Shown: positions 13,009 to 25,306, numbered from the stretch's first letter. The stretch is DNA of 64,000 nucleotides from Anticarsia gemmatalis (GCF_050436995.1 NC_134757.1:11792501-11856500), one strand, 5' to 3'. The notes: generated by a model from the sequence alone, not told the origin. Program-made: numbers and translations.

Positions 13009-13379
13009 TCAAAACTAGCTAGTGCTTTCAAGCTTTTATCACTAATGATCATACTCGAAGAGTATTTTGAATGTTTCCAAGAAATTGAGACTCAAGTGGT
13101 GTAGTTCTGAAGATGTTAGGCTATAAAGGTAAATACAGAAATTATGGGAAGCTAAAATGTGTTTTAACTGCTTCTTTGGTCGAGCAGGTTGCTATTCCTA
13201 GGTCAGGCAAAGTTTGGGATTATTTAATTTATACTAGGCTATTAATATTTCTAAATCGTTTTCTAGTTCAGTAATGTGTCCGGAATATGACAAAAGGGTC
13301 GACAACGAATATATTCAATACATGGAACTAACACAGTGAACGGAGAGTTTGCGTCAATTACGGCCAGTGCAAAATTCGA

Positions 13380-13734
13380 TTCAGAAATATTTGATCATGT
13401 AACGCGAAAGTTTAAAACTATCCAACAATAGAAACCTAAAAAAATCGTCACTAAAACATCACGTCTGCGCCCCGAACGGAGAAGAAAACGACGACACCCG
13501 ATCGATACAAGACGTATCTTCAAAAGGTGGAGACGTTCTTCGTGAACGAACTCAGAGCGACACTGTGTACCTGGCGGCACACTTTGTGCTGTGTCGTGTA
13601 CAAAATATTAGCGGGACGAACGCTTGTCGGCGTAGATGGAACGTCTCTTCCGTGTCGCGCCACTCGAACACAGTTTTGTGATGTTGAATTGAGAATAACA
13701 TTTTGTTTGTGCACGTACTAGTGAAATTGTAATA
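13380..13734 (+). other. CpG-rich block ending in a strong splice donor (candidate untranslated exon)
   Basis: Local GC and CpG density rise between about 13440 and 13680, then GTAATA|GTAAGT at 13734 matches the donor consensus. Overlapping frames of about 60 codons on both strands reflect composition, not coding. It may be the first exon of a rightward gene. Confidence 0.3.
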
Positions 13735-14313
13735 GTAAGTTCCATGTCTGGGTTCTAGATATTCGTTTTAAAGGGAAACGTGAACGGAAGTGCTAATAGA
13801 GAAAAATATGTTTGATACCTTGTATCTTCCGGACTAAAGTAAAAAATGTTTGAACGCGTTAATCTTGGCTTCTTCTACACACCTTTACAAAGAATCTAAT
13901 CTGACTGCTACATTCATGCTTAGCTTTAGACTAGCATAAATGTAGCAATGTGAAGACTAGAACTGGTAACTAGACAAGAGTTACCAGGAGATATAGTACA
14001 AAAGAAATCAACGCGAGTATCTAAAACTACAGGGCACAGCTTAACTTAAATTTTTAATTAACAACTGTGCCTATCAAATTAAATCACACAAAAATCCGCA
14101 TAAAAAAGACACATTTTAATATCAGTTTTTTGTTGACAGTGAAATGTCCTTTCAAAATTACACATTCAATGATTTAATGTACGAATCGGCACTACCGATA
14201 CTATTACACCTTTAGTTCTTACACATTCTTACTACTAAGAAATAAACGTAGCACACATCACAGGCACTGCAACTTAAAAGCAGTTAGTAAAGTGCAAAGA
14301 TCGCTTTAGCACC

Positions 14314-14342
14314 CACATACATACATACATACATACATACAT
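14314..14342. repeat. (CATA)n microsatellite
   Basis: About seven CATA/TACA units; a shorter run of the same motif is at 57683-57702. Confidence 0.9.
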
Positions 14343-15207
14343 GTTCTATGTAAGAGTTGTTAACCTTTCAATGAAGTTGTTACTGTATGTATGTACTTGA
14401 GTCGTTTGAGGCGCAGAAATGATGCATTTGTATGTTGTTTCTTCTTAAAATTGAGTTTGTTTTTATGATGACGTATTACCTGGCTTTTCTATTTAACCAG
14501 TCGTTAGAATTAAACTAAGTCATAGTGTAATTAAAAGAGGAATACGCTTTCACGACAATACAGCTTCATCGATTAAGATAAGAAATATCACAAAGATGGT
14601 TGATAGCCTGGGGATAAGACATAGGTATTTGTTTCAATAATTACTGGAGAAACTTTGTACATGAGAACAAAGGATGCTACTTTTCGTTTAAAAAACAATA
14701 TAAAAAAACTTAGTCATAAAAAAATAAATAAAATGTCTTTTATTCTAACAAGACCCTTTCACGACAAAAGACACTGGTTTTTCCTCACCTAAAAGGAAAT
14801 ACCCTTTACCTTCCTAAGTAACATGTCAGTCAAAGATAATTACTGGTGTAACCAACCACTTGGCAGTTGTCCAAGTGTCTACTCATATGATAGCCTATAC
14901 TTAGCGATGTGTCAAAATTGTTTACAACTGCCTGTAATGTTACGTTAGAATATTGTAAGCAAATGATTTTGTATAATTTAAAAAGTGTTGACGATCTATG
15001 AAAATTTGTTGATGAGGTTTTGAAGTTAGTGAGAAATATGAGTGTTGGGTATCGTTAATTAGTAGTTAGTTTGATTGGCAAGTTATAGTTGTTAATATTC
15101 GAAAATTAGTTTACTTTTGTTAGTACTAATGTACTACGAAAAGATAATTTTATGGATCGGTTGCAATTGAGGTGATTTTCCAGAGTGAGTCTTGCTTTCG
15201 AGAGTAA

Positions 15208-15363
15208 GTAAAAAGTCGTAACCAAGAACACTGTTGCCAAGCTAGACCTCCAGCGACTTGGCCAACTTTGACTCCAAATAGATCACAAGCCATAAGAAAA
15301 ATGAAAGAAAGTACAACACTTATAGACCTAGCAAGGAAGGTAAAACAACAAAGGAAACCCTAA
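15208..15363 (+). pseudogene. Possible coding remnant (about 51 codons)
   Basis: An open plus-strand frame ending at TAA 15361 reads ..QARPPATWPTLTPNRSQAI then RKMKESTTLIDLARKVK. Residue use looks protein-like, and AAG|GTAAAA near 15340 could be a donor. There is no start codon; the family is unknown. Confidence 0.2.
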
Positions 15364-16404
15364 AAGGTACAGAACTGTTTTATTCACCACATATTAGTAA
15401 GAATTCTATTCCCGTCTTCAGTACATATTTTATCAAACAGACTGGTCGTTCCCAGCGCTATAATCATGTAATCAAGAAATACAGGCGCCATTTGCAATAA
15501 TTGTGATTGAAGGAAACGGATATAGACGAGTCACGTTTAAACCTAGTTTATGGAATTAGAAATTGTCGATGGTCTCGTTTTACACATAGTTGCTAGGTTT
15601 GAAGTCCTATATTAGCAGCTTAGAGATTACTGGCATTGTAGGGCGTAAAGTACTGGCTGTTAACCTGTCTTGCTAAACTTGAAAGATTCGTGTTAGATGC
15701 GGGTCCATGTTGGTATGAGGCGATTGGAATTCGAGTCTAGATGTAAGACTAATCTAGGCTAAGGTTAGTGTGTTAACGTGAGGTTACTCCCGATTATCAT
15801 TGTAAGTTAAAGTAGTTAAATATAAGTAAATATGCAATGTATGAGATGTTATGGTTTGAAAAGGCATTAATAGTATAATCACACAAGCTATGACTGACGT
15901 AGTTTAAAAAAAAGAGAAGCCATATGATGAAGGCCTCAAAAGAAAGATATCATTGCTAAAATCAGAATAACTTCTTTACTTCTCGTTAAGTTACAATTCA
16001 GTTGAAATTGTTTAGATCACTCAAGGCATCTTTAAACCATTGACCCGGTTGAACGACTGCATATTCCTAAAATCAAGGTATAATCCCTTTCTTATTACGG
16101 GGGAAGATCCGCGCCCACCCGAGTCACAGTAGCGTATTTTTATTTATATTTAAAGTCTACGCGCGCTGCATTATCTATCGATTGTGGTAGGTTATACCAC
16201 GACCTACCTCAACGCAGTACGTATGCACCATCGATCGTGCTATAGTGGGCGTTGTGAAAAATTCATTGGAACAAGACGTAGTATGTGGGACAGGTCAGTC
16301 TTGCACTTATTGATCAGTGACGGGGAACACAGTGGTAGATAGGCTATGAGATTTTATTTATTGACTTTATATACAAAAGTATATAGGCGGGCCTTATGTT
16401 TGGC

Positions 16405-16607
16405 ATTTATTTTAAAGACAACTTTTTTTTAAGGACTTTTACAAACACACATACAAAGGTTACAAAGCACAACCAAACCTGAAACGACTATTTGTGGATC
16501 GGGATCGCACAAATAATAATTGTTCCGTGTGGGAATCGAGCCCACGATCTCCGGACGCAATGGTAGCGGCGTGGTGACCTTAACCACTGCGCCACGGAGG
16601 GAGACTT
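16405..16607 (-). mobile_element. tRNA-derived SINE, hairpin family
   Basis: Minus-strand copy with head CTCCGTGGCGCAGTGGTTAA and B box GCTCGATTCC. The hairpin region is disrupted by an insertion between its arms. The tail reaches an A-rich run near 16425. Confidence 0.8.
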
Positions 16608-16644
16608 AATTTTTGTATTTTACATACAAACGTCTCAAATACAC

Positions 16645-16765
16645 TCGCGTTTTACTATTTACAATGTTAGTTCTATCAAGATAACATCTTACAAATTCCC
16701 GAGCTACTATTGAGAACAATCTAATTTAAATCTGAAAAACCCAATTCTTTTATTCAGTACTATTG
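16645..16765 (-). mobile_element. SINE body fragment of the ACGTTAGCAATCTCC family
   Basis: TTTACAATGTTAGTTCTATC and CCGAGCTACTATTGAGAACA keep the family order. It lies next to a hairpin-family SINE. Confidence 0.4.
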
Positions 16766-17391
16766 TGTTCAATATTGTCAGTTTGACATTATTTAGTTGA
16801 AAAATCAGTTTCTTCAGAATCTAAACGAACTTCTTTAATTCCCAAGGGGGACGTTAGACAGGCGGGCGGTTGTAAAATAATAACCCAAATCCCCTTTAAC
16901 GCAAGTTTTTGAGAATATTATGTTAAAGAAAAAAACGTAGACATAAGAACTCTGGAGAAAATCAAATCGGGAAATAAAAATTCCATTTCATGATCAGTAG
17001 TCACAAATACTATCATCGATGCATTTCTGATATTTAACAAGGAATGAAACACACAACAAACGTCACATTTCACACGTAAATTAATTTCCCTCCACCAATT
17101 CATACCTTCCACACGCACCGTCCTGTAATCAAGGGCTATAGAACTGAAACTTGATATGCATAGCGTAGCATAGCCGAGTAAAGCTTAGCTTGTCACAGGA
17201 GTGCTGGCCTGTGCACTGAATATAAAGTGGGCTAAGGTTGCGGCATTTATCACTAATCATTATTTATTAGATAGCCGCCATATTTAATGAAACTAGACTG
17301 TGACTTGGTTGCAGTCACGTTTATAGAAATGTATGGAGGTGTATGTTTTAGTTAAGTTTTAAAAGGAATTTATATGTTTAATGTGTTTATG

Positions 17392-17580
17392 TGTTCCAAC
17401 GGTAAGGGAAAACATCGTGATGAAACCTTGCATGCCTAAAATTTGTTTAAAACATTTATTGAGGGCATGCAAAGTCCCCAACCCGCACTTGGCCAGCGTG
17501 GTGGACTCAACGCCTAACCCCTCCCTCATTAAGGGAGGAGACCCTTGCCCAGCAGTGGGACATTAATGGGTTAAATTTAT
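17392..17580 (+). mobile_element. SINE of the CAGCAGTGGG-tail family, 5'-truncated
   Basis: Runs from CCAACGGTAAGGGAAAACAT through AAAGTCCCCAACCCGCAC to CCCAGCAGTGGGACATTAA, followed by an AT-rich tail. This explains the 61-codon frame here. Confidence 0.75.
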
Positions 17581-18364
17581 TATTTATTTTCATTAATGTG
17601 TTGAAATTCGTTAACGACTTTATACGCGGTCGAGTCAGTAATCGAGTCAATAATTGTGTCTCGAAATTGTTTAAAAACCGATTCGATCATCAACTGTAAC
17701 TAAAATCATAGATACAAAGTTTAATTGTAAAAATGAAGCTATCGCAAAAAGGTTGTCTATTGCAATCAAGAGCAAGAATGTAACTATAGCGTATCATTAG
17801 ACGCCAGATAGATAGACAGTCAAAGCATACATTATTATCTATTTTGTCGAAATATAGGCATAAGAATAAAATGTAAATATGGATTTCGTCACCGTGATTG
17901 AACGCAGAAACCAACTGTCAACATGCTTTCTGAAGCACAGGGACGCTTTTCTCAACCACGACTATGAACTTATGGGTGGCTACATACATTTATACATTGA
18001 ATCCTTAAGGTCACTCACCTTTTTGATTAGTTAAAGAGTGAGCAATTAACAACCACCTATTTTAACCGATACACAGACAAACATAGAAATAGTTGCAACT
18101 TTATAATCGAGTTTAATGGCTTTAGGTGATCGTTAAAATTTACTGTTTGAATTTGTTAGAAGTGGGTTGTGTGGGGAATAATGCGGGCGTGTCCGTAGTA
18201 TAAACTAGGTTTTATAACTATACTGTAGTCTAACAACTTAGTAGAGACGCTTGTATGCAAGGTTTGTGGTTGGTGAAGGTATATTAAATTCAGAATTGAG
18301 AACTCCAGTGACCTGCAGCATACATATATGAAATCTATTTTAGAAATACACAGGATTATAATAC

Positions 18365-18545
18365 CCTAGCTTTTCGCTGGCGGCTTCGCCCCGTGGAATT
18401 ACCAAAAAATCCTCTCTTTGTGCTACTCTACACATGAATCTTCATACCAAAATTTTGATTTCTACGCTCAGTAATTTCGACTGTGCGTTGTCCATCAGTC
18501 AGTCACTCAGTAACAGAAGAGTTTTATATTTTTATATATTGATTG
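18365..18545 (-). mobile_element. RTE-tail-like repeat, minus orientation
   Basis: GCTTTTCGCTGGCGGCTTCG, CATGAATCTTCATACCAAAA and GTCAGTCACTCAGTAAC. A related plus-strand copy is at 28245-28435. Confidence 0.5.
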
Positions 18546-19329
18546 ATATATAGATTGTAGTAATCTAGATAAATTGAGCATACCGAGGCTCTCTACAAAG
18601 TTGTCGTACTATTAATTGTCGAGTTATTTCTATCTAACCCACATGACTACGCTCGTGTACAAAGTTGCAACCCTTTTCAGCCGCTCGGGAGTCGATGTTT
18701 GGAAACAAAGTATTTGTTCTTATTTATTAAACTATCTATAGACTAAATGTTATTGAAATTGGTTCAAAGATTAAGCTGTAAAAACAATAGCTATACATAA
18801 CGACTTCGTGAAGTTGGAGCATGGTGTTAAGTACCTACATATAGAATTTATCATGTATATCAAGCTCAAAAATAAGTACTTTCTCATAAAATATTTTTGG
18901 AAATCCGACTTGTAGTTCCAGAGCACATCTTCATTACTTTTAGTCTAACATTCATTCATTCAAAAATGAAATGAGTCTAACATTGCATAAGTAGTATAAC
19001 CTCAAGAAATCCTCCTAAATTGTCGTTTTAATTCCAAGATTTCATTTAATTACATTTACATCTGTAATATTCTATTCAAATAGAACCGTAATATAATATT
19101 TAAAAAGGAACCCACAAAACGTGAAGGAACTCGTTAAATTAATAGCCTTTAGAAGTAAATAAAATACCGAAAGTAGTTTTCCTTTAAAAGGTGTTTGAAG
19201 GCTTCCTACTCATTAACTTTTCTTTCATGAAAGAGTAATTAAACACGTATCCGTTACTTTACAAATTACACAGAATCACTTGAAATGTACGAATATTTTT
19301 ATAATATTTTTACTTCCTCTGTGGTTTGC

Positions 19330-19480
19330 GCGGTAGACGACAGAAGTACCGCGTTTCAGTACTATCGAGTATCGAAAGATTGACATTTAAATTATACTGC
19401 AAAATTTGTTCCTACGGAATCCGCTAGAGGCGCTGATCACATTTTTCACATTGAATTTGCGAGTGTTGATTACGAGGTCC
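19330..19480 (+). repeat. Repeat family with CGCTAGRGGCGCTG core
   Basis: AGTACTATCGAGTATCGAAAG and GGAATCCGCTAGAGGCGCTG; the last 60 bases are diverged. Confidence 0.5.
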
Positions 19481-20234
19481 TTGCAAGTACTATTAGACTT
19501 TTCTATTAGAATATTCGTCATAGTAACTCTGAGTTTAGCGACATGTACGGTATATGGCAAAAGAGTTCTCCCAGGTTACATGGGACTAATATAGATAACA
19601 ACGGATCGTGGGTGTATTTCATTCACTTCTACACATTTCTTTGAGCATAAATTGTTGTGATGTTTGAAAAGGTAGCGCAGCGTTGGAGTATTTTCCTGAG
19701 TATATTGATAGGGTATAAATTAGCGTAATGTAAATATTTCTGAATAAAGCTTAAATAAACATTATTTTCAGGCCTTCTTTGCGGTAATAGAAAGGCAAAA
19801 TTCTAGGAAGTGTACCCACAATCCTAATAAGTTATTTAAAAGGCACCCAAAGAATTTGATATAAAAAGTATTGAGAATTTCCTAGAACAGAAAACGGAGA
19901 AAGGTTTTCGCATGACTTGAAGCCATTTGGGAATTGAAAATCTGAAGGATTACGTTTCATTTAGGATGTTATCGAACTCTGGGCCTACTTTTTTTCTTTT
20001 TTATTATTATTTATTTACAACAACCTGTCTCCTTCGTGGGACATTCAGAAGTATGTTGGTTAGTGCTATCGCTGACTCGCTCAGTATGTGATCTGCGTCA
20101 CATCGCATACTTTTGAAATAATTCTAATAAAACAAAAAAAGCCACATTTTGCTTGATGAAGGAATAAAATCCAAGGTCTCGTGGTTAGAAGGCGTACATA
20201 CTACCTACAGAAGAGGCAGTCTTGTTCTATCTTA

Positions 20235-20430
20235 CTAACATAATAAATGCGAAAGTTTGTGAGTAATGATGGATTTATGTACGTTACTCCTTTATGAAAA
20301 AACTACTGCACGGATTTTAATGAAATTTGTTACACAGATAGCCTATAACCTGGAATAACACAGTGTATACTTTCTACCCCGGAAAATCCATTCACGCGGA
20401 CGAAGTCGCAGGCAGAAGATAGTTCATAAT
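20235..20430 (+). mobile_element. HzSINE/RTE-tail-like repeat
   Basis: AACATAATAAATGCGAAAG, ACTGCACGGATTTTAATGAA, CCTGGAATAACACAGTG and GGACGAAGTCGCAGGCAGAA in the usual order for this abundant lepidopteran repeat. Confidence 0.7.
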
Positions 20431-21133
20431 ATTTATGCTAGGTAAAAAATTGCATCACTCGTCAAGCATATGCATACTCAAGTGAAGTCATGTGCAGGAA
20501 CTAGTGCTGTCCCGTTATACAACTGATTAACATTGTTATCGTTATGTATCGCACTTATCGGTAACAGTACAGCTACTAGCACGAAACACAGATAGTGTTA
20601 TCATTACTTGTTTGAGAATTTTCCCACCGAACGTTTTTAAGCCATCGAGACTTGGACATAAAATACTAGAATGAGAAATGAGTAGTTGCTTTTGCCCTGA
20701 GGCACTAGACTATAGGCTACCGAAAAAATATACTGAATTGCTCTTTTGTGATTCCAATGTCAGGCAACGTATGATAAGGTTTGTCAAAATTAAACGGAAA
20801 ATCTTGAGCATTATGAAGTGCGATTAATTGTAATTTCCCGGATATTTTCTCGACTTGCTCATTTGATGAAGTTTCGACAATTCCACTGATGAAATATGTA
20901 TTTAATGCAATTTGTATTACTGTAATTATTTTATAACAAATATACTAAACTCAAAAAATACTTAGTTTATATGATCACAAATTTTCCTCTCTACATCTCA
21001 ATATCTTTCGCGTAGTTTTAAATGAAGTAAACGTACAGACAGAAACGTCCATTATTTAATATTACGATCGTTATGACCCATCATTCGCAATCCTCCATTA
21101 AGATAACAGCACTTATTGATTGGACTCTTACAA

Positions 21134-21171
21134 TGACGTCACTAAGTGATGACGTAATACTTGTGACGTCA
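21134..21171. promoter_or_regulatory. Three cAMP-response-element-type sites
   Basis: TGACGTCA at 21134-21141, TGACGTAA at 21150-21157 and TGACGTCA at 21164-21171. Two are perfect CREB/ATF palindromes, spaced 16 and 14 bases apart. Confidence 0.55.
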
Positions 21172-21833
21172 CCGACAGTTTGGCGGGCTCGTATCTATCA
21201 AGGAATCTAGGCTTGTTACGTAAATGTAGCAAACGACTTAGTTTACTAGTTTTTCGACTAAGTTTTTGTGAAAATAGATTATGTAATATAGGGTATTTTT
21301 TGGATGTTTGTCGATATTCTTTCGCTGTGGAAAATAAGACAGTATATTTTCATAAGTCGAGTTTGTCAAAATATTTCAGTATTTGGAATTATGTGTGTTT
21401 GTTACTTGCTTTCTTTAGATGTAGGCATTACTATTTCAAAAGATAGTTTGAAAAATTTACGCGAGTTCATTATGTATCAAATTATTTTTACAGTATAATT
21501 TTGTTACTAAAAATCCAAATTTTCATTCGGAATTGGACGATCTGGATAGAAAAATACTGCTCGACCTTCACTTGTATTGGTACTAAGTAGTATATCAATA
21601 TTGCGTCATCCTCTCCCAGTATGAAATGCTATACAAATAATGAAAGTTATAGATAAAAACTCAGTATTTTCCATTCAATTAAAATGAATAACATCAAAGA
21701 TAAAAGCATGGGTCATCCATTAATGCACCCTGCACTAATTCCATTAACTAGGACCCTAACACAGGCCGAAAAGAAATTAAATCAAAGGGTTCAAATTTCA
21801 GACTGCGTACGTAAGTGCGTGCACTCTCGCGAG

Positions 21834-21911
21834 CCAATCAGCGGACAGCAGCGAGCACTATACGTGACTGATTAGCCAATTAGCGAGCGCCACGTCACAG
21901 CCAATGATTGG
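21834..21911. promoter_or_regulatory. CCAAT-box cluster
   Basis: CCAATCA (21834), CCAAT (21876), CCAAT (21901) and inverted ATTGG (21907), with CACGTCAC (about 21891) between them. This fits an NF-Y-type proximal promoter; no gene start is identified beside it. Confidence 0.45.
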
Positions 21912-22054
21912 TTTTGGCTAGTCTCAGCTTACAGCCCTACGGCGAGACAGTAGAGACTAATTGTTATTTGGATGCTCATGTTTGATGTAATTAAATGTAT
22001 TGGACACAGGAACTCAATCAGACGAGAGGGGAGATTAACTTTATCGATCGTCTG

Positions 22055-22240
22055 CCTTTGTGATCTGTAGCGCGGTTCTCTACAGTCGGTACCAGTATCG
22101 AGAGTTTGAAATTTAAAATGTTCTGCGAAAATAGTTTCTTTGGCGCCTGCTAGAGGCGCTGGCCGGACTATTTTACAAAATTTGACAATAGCTAGCCGGT
22201 TGTCGCTAGTTGTAGGAATTCGCCATTTTATAGTGTATTT
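22055..22240 (+). repeat. Repeat family with CGCTAGRGGCGCTG core, best copy
   Basis: CGGTACCAGTATCGAGAGTTTG, CGCCTGCTAGAGGCGCTGGC and AGCTAGCCGGTTGTCGCTAG. Confidence 0.55.
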
Positions 22241-22334
22241 GTCTAGCGAATTCGACTACTGATCACAAGGTCAGCCAACCTGATGTTGGTTTATTCAGTT
22301 TCAGGTCGAAAATAAACACCAACGCTGTCAACTA

Positions 22335-24570
22335 GACTACATCACACTAGCAGAAAATATTTTTTTAGAGGGATGACTGAAAATAGTGCCTAAGAGGTTT
22401 TGTTAGGCCTTCTCATTGGCTTTACCTTTCAAATAGTATTTCTACCAACTGTTACTTGGACAATATAGGAGGCATGACTCTGATTTAGATGATCAACTTT
22501 AAATCAAAGATATTAAATTAAAACAGTTATACAAAAGACTTTAAAGAAAACTGCTCTTCTGTATGAGCATTTTCTTATCTTGATGTAGACTGTTGACTAC
22601 TTTTCTTATTTTAGTAAAAGTGTAATCCATTTTACTATCATAGTTTAAATCATAAAATGACTAACGGTTGTTTAATCTTAAGAATATCTTAGAAAACTGA
22701 GTAAAATCGGACTTTTAGATGTCTCGAATCTTTTTTACTTATTGTTTTTTTCAAGTACCATTCTTATATCAAAATTTAGTATCATTAAAACACAGTCATT
22801 TTATTTTTCCAGAAAGTATTCTTATATGATGGACTTACACTGATTCCAAACTGATTGTGGTTTTAAGAATAAAAAGAAGTAGAGTAAACCCGTGGACCCA
22901 TAGGTTTGTTCCACTACCGTAGTGTGTACTGTAGTGAAGAAGTCATGAGCATAAATATGCAGACGCACATGTTTAAACTTTATTTTGACGATATTTGATA
23001 ATATTTTGCAGCCTGAAGCCTTGTTTTATAATAAGTACGTGTAACCATTGCTATAACAGCCTATTTTTTTTTTGTACAAAGCAGAGTTAATTTATATAAT
23101 AAGTGACTACAAAGTCTAGCCCAATTTTTACAAAAGTTTCATGGAACAGCGTCAATTTATTTCCTTTTCGACACAACTTCCATTATTACGAAAAATAAAA
23201 AGTATCCATTGAAGTTGCGAGCATCAGCTGGTTGTGAATAAAAGAACCTATAACTCACACAATGAACTATATAGTAACAAAACAGCGTCATTCACTAACA
23301 GCGTACGATACTATACTATTACTTGAAACTCAACAACAAAAAAGTGGAATTGTATCAAATTGGATAATGGTCGAAACTTTAATTACTCTTAATACTTGTT
23401 AATTGTCTTGTAATTGCTAGAAACGGTTAAGTACGTTGTTTCTTTTTTTGCTGACAATGAATTGAGTTGTACGTTTGTCGGTTTGTTTAGTGCAACACGC
23501 GAAAATTACTGCACGATTTTTTATGAGACCTTTTCAACATAGGAAATAATGATTATATTTTGATATGGATTTTTGGAGTGAGGATTTTTAATACACATAT
23601 TAGCATTTTAGCTTACAATGGTAAGGTTATTCAAAATGTTGTTTTCCTATTGCAATATACACCATGGTAAACCTTGGTTGAAGCTTCGATAAAAATAAAA
23701 AAAATATAGTTCTGCCATCTAACTTTTTTATTTAAATGGGGATCTATGCATAAATACTATCGAAAGGACATTAAAAAATTCTTATAATTTTTTACAGTAG
23801 TCTGCAATTGCAATTAACTATTATAAATCGCCATTGATCACAGAATCCGCGGTATAGCCTTGTTAGATTTTAATTGTACTGAATAATTTACTTTTTGTAA
23901 CACGAATAGCTAAATACAATGTTACAAATTGTTTCATTCTACTTTTTACTTCACTCAATGAATGAATAATAACGCAGTTTTGAATAGTATTTCATTAAGT
24001 ATTGATTATTTCAAAGTTTAAAAGTGAATTAATATGGATATTGTAGAAGTCTTCAGATTTGAATAAATGAAGCTAAATGACTACAGATTTCTTTATCAAT
24101 AATTTATATTTAAAACCATACTATCGAACTTTTGGCCTACAGACAATATTTTAAAATCAGATATCAATCAATTTAAATTTAACGAGTTGGTCTCGGCAAC
24201 CTAGATAATATTTCAAGTGCTGCTATAATAATGATGCCCTACGAACGTCATAGTGACACTATGTAAAAATATCGCTTGTACACAATTACACGAAGATATT
24301 TTTGATAAATGCAACCGTCGAATTCCTGTGGAACACAGACACAACATGAACTAATACGTAACGAAAATTAACAAATTAAGAGCTTGTGTACTTAATACAA
24401 AACATTGTATTCAATGCGAGAAGGTAACATAGCACATTTAGAACCAAACTCGATCATTCATTTCGATAGTATCGAGTTTTTATCGTCCAAACGTTAAAAT
24501 CTCGATAGCATCGAACTCTCGATCGTATCTACAGACATCATGCGTGATGGATACGTAACAGTACAGTTTA
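22335..24570. other. No gene seen
   Basis: AT-rich sequence with no recognised repeat until the 5S-like SINE. TATCGAG/CTCGATA-type motifs cluster at 24465-24530. Confidence 0.45.
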
Positions 24571-24815
24571 TTTGTTCGTATGGTTAGTGGTCAACCTAGT
24601 GTCAAAGTTGTTCAAGCCGCCCGAAGGCCTTTGACATGGCTTAACGACGATCTTAGTAGATAACACCGGGACTGACTTTTTACGTGCCCAGCACGAAGAC
24701 GCCCAGCTCAAATACCACTATTCGGTCACCCATCTATAGAATGACCGCACCAACGGTTGCTTAAACCCACAGATCGTTTACCGACCGGTGAGAGCAACTG
24801 GCTATGAGCGCCTCA
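24571..24815 (-). mobile_element. 5S rRNA-like SINE
   Basis: Minus-strand copy. The box C-like core on this strand is GATGGGTGACCG (24734-24723), followed upstream by GGTTGCTTAAAC read on the plus strand. Its head end supplies the first ten codons of the plus-strand frame at 24788-25129. Confidence 0.75.
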
Positions 24816-24817
24816 AC

Positions 24818-25129
24818 AGTACAGTTAAAACTGTCAATTGCATTCAATTTGACAATGTCGGATATACTTCGTTCAAGAGTCAGTTGAAGCTATATTATAA
24901 TCTTAAGAACTGCACAAAGACTCCACTTCATCTCTTTGTGCAATTTATTGGTTATAATGGGGACACATTTTTATACTCCAGTGACCCGGCAACCTCCTGT
25001 ATTGTTATGTGCTCTTGGTGCATCGTGTCTGGAGATACGATACCTAGCTTAATTTGTGATCACTTGCAGCCAGTTTCTCCATCAAAAGTAACAGCCAGAG
25101 TAAAAATGACAGTCAATTTCTTTGACTAA
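24818..25129 (+). other. Unexplained open reading frame, possibly coding
   Basis: About 103 codons remain open after the SINE-derived start, with base composition richer in GC than the flanks, six cysteines (one CxxxCxxC) and a C-terminal stretch PVSPSKVTARVKMTVNFFD before TAA. That tail faintly recalls the end of ML/NPC2-type lipid-binding domains, but the rest does not align convincingly and there is no signal peptide. The ATG lies inside the SINE, so any real product would need an upstream exon; CCTCAACAG| at 24818 could be an acceptor. It may also be chance. Confidence 0.25.
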
Positions 25130-25134
25130 TTTGT

Positions 25135-25255
25135 ATGGTGACGTAAACTTAATTCACGCACGTGAATTATTTCACCCAAGTGAATTAGGCTTACGAAAAG
25201 TATATTTAATTCACCTGGCTGAATTATCCCAGGAGAATAAGGTTCCCGTCACCAT
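25135..25255. repeat. Cluster of nested palindromes bounded by ATGGTGACG/CGTCACCAT
   Basis: A perfect 9 bp inverted repeat (25135-25143 and 25247-25255) encloses three short palindromes built on TTCAC/GTGAA: 25150-25169 (arms TAATTCACG, 2 base spacer), about 25169-25186 (one mismatch) and 25207-25226 (arms TAATTCA). It may be a very small MITE or a multi-site protein-binding array. Confidence 0.6.
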
Positions 25256-25306
25256 TTGAATGTCACTTTTACGTTTGCTTTTACTTTTGTTGAAAAAACT
25301 GGCCTT

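Larger units (their letters stand above)
13735..16400. other. No proven gene
   Basis: Contains a CATA microsatellite (14.3 kb), the small coding-like remnant at 15.2-15.36 kb and a locally CpG-rich patch at 16.09-16.28 kb with a GGTAGGT/ACCTACC hairpin. Confidence 0.4.
17585..21130. other. No proven gene
   Basis: AT-rich with RTE-like repeats at 18.4 and 20.3 kb and a CGCTAGRGGCGCTG-family copy at 19.4 kb. The plus-strand 62-codon frame at 19.4 kb overlaps that repeat. Confidence 0.4.

Noticed and set aside
14314..14342. CRISPR-like or phased repeat array
   Set aside because: Simple tetranucleotide microsatellite; no spacers.
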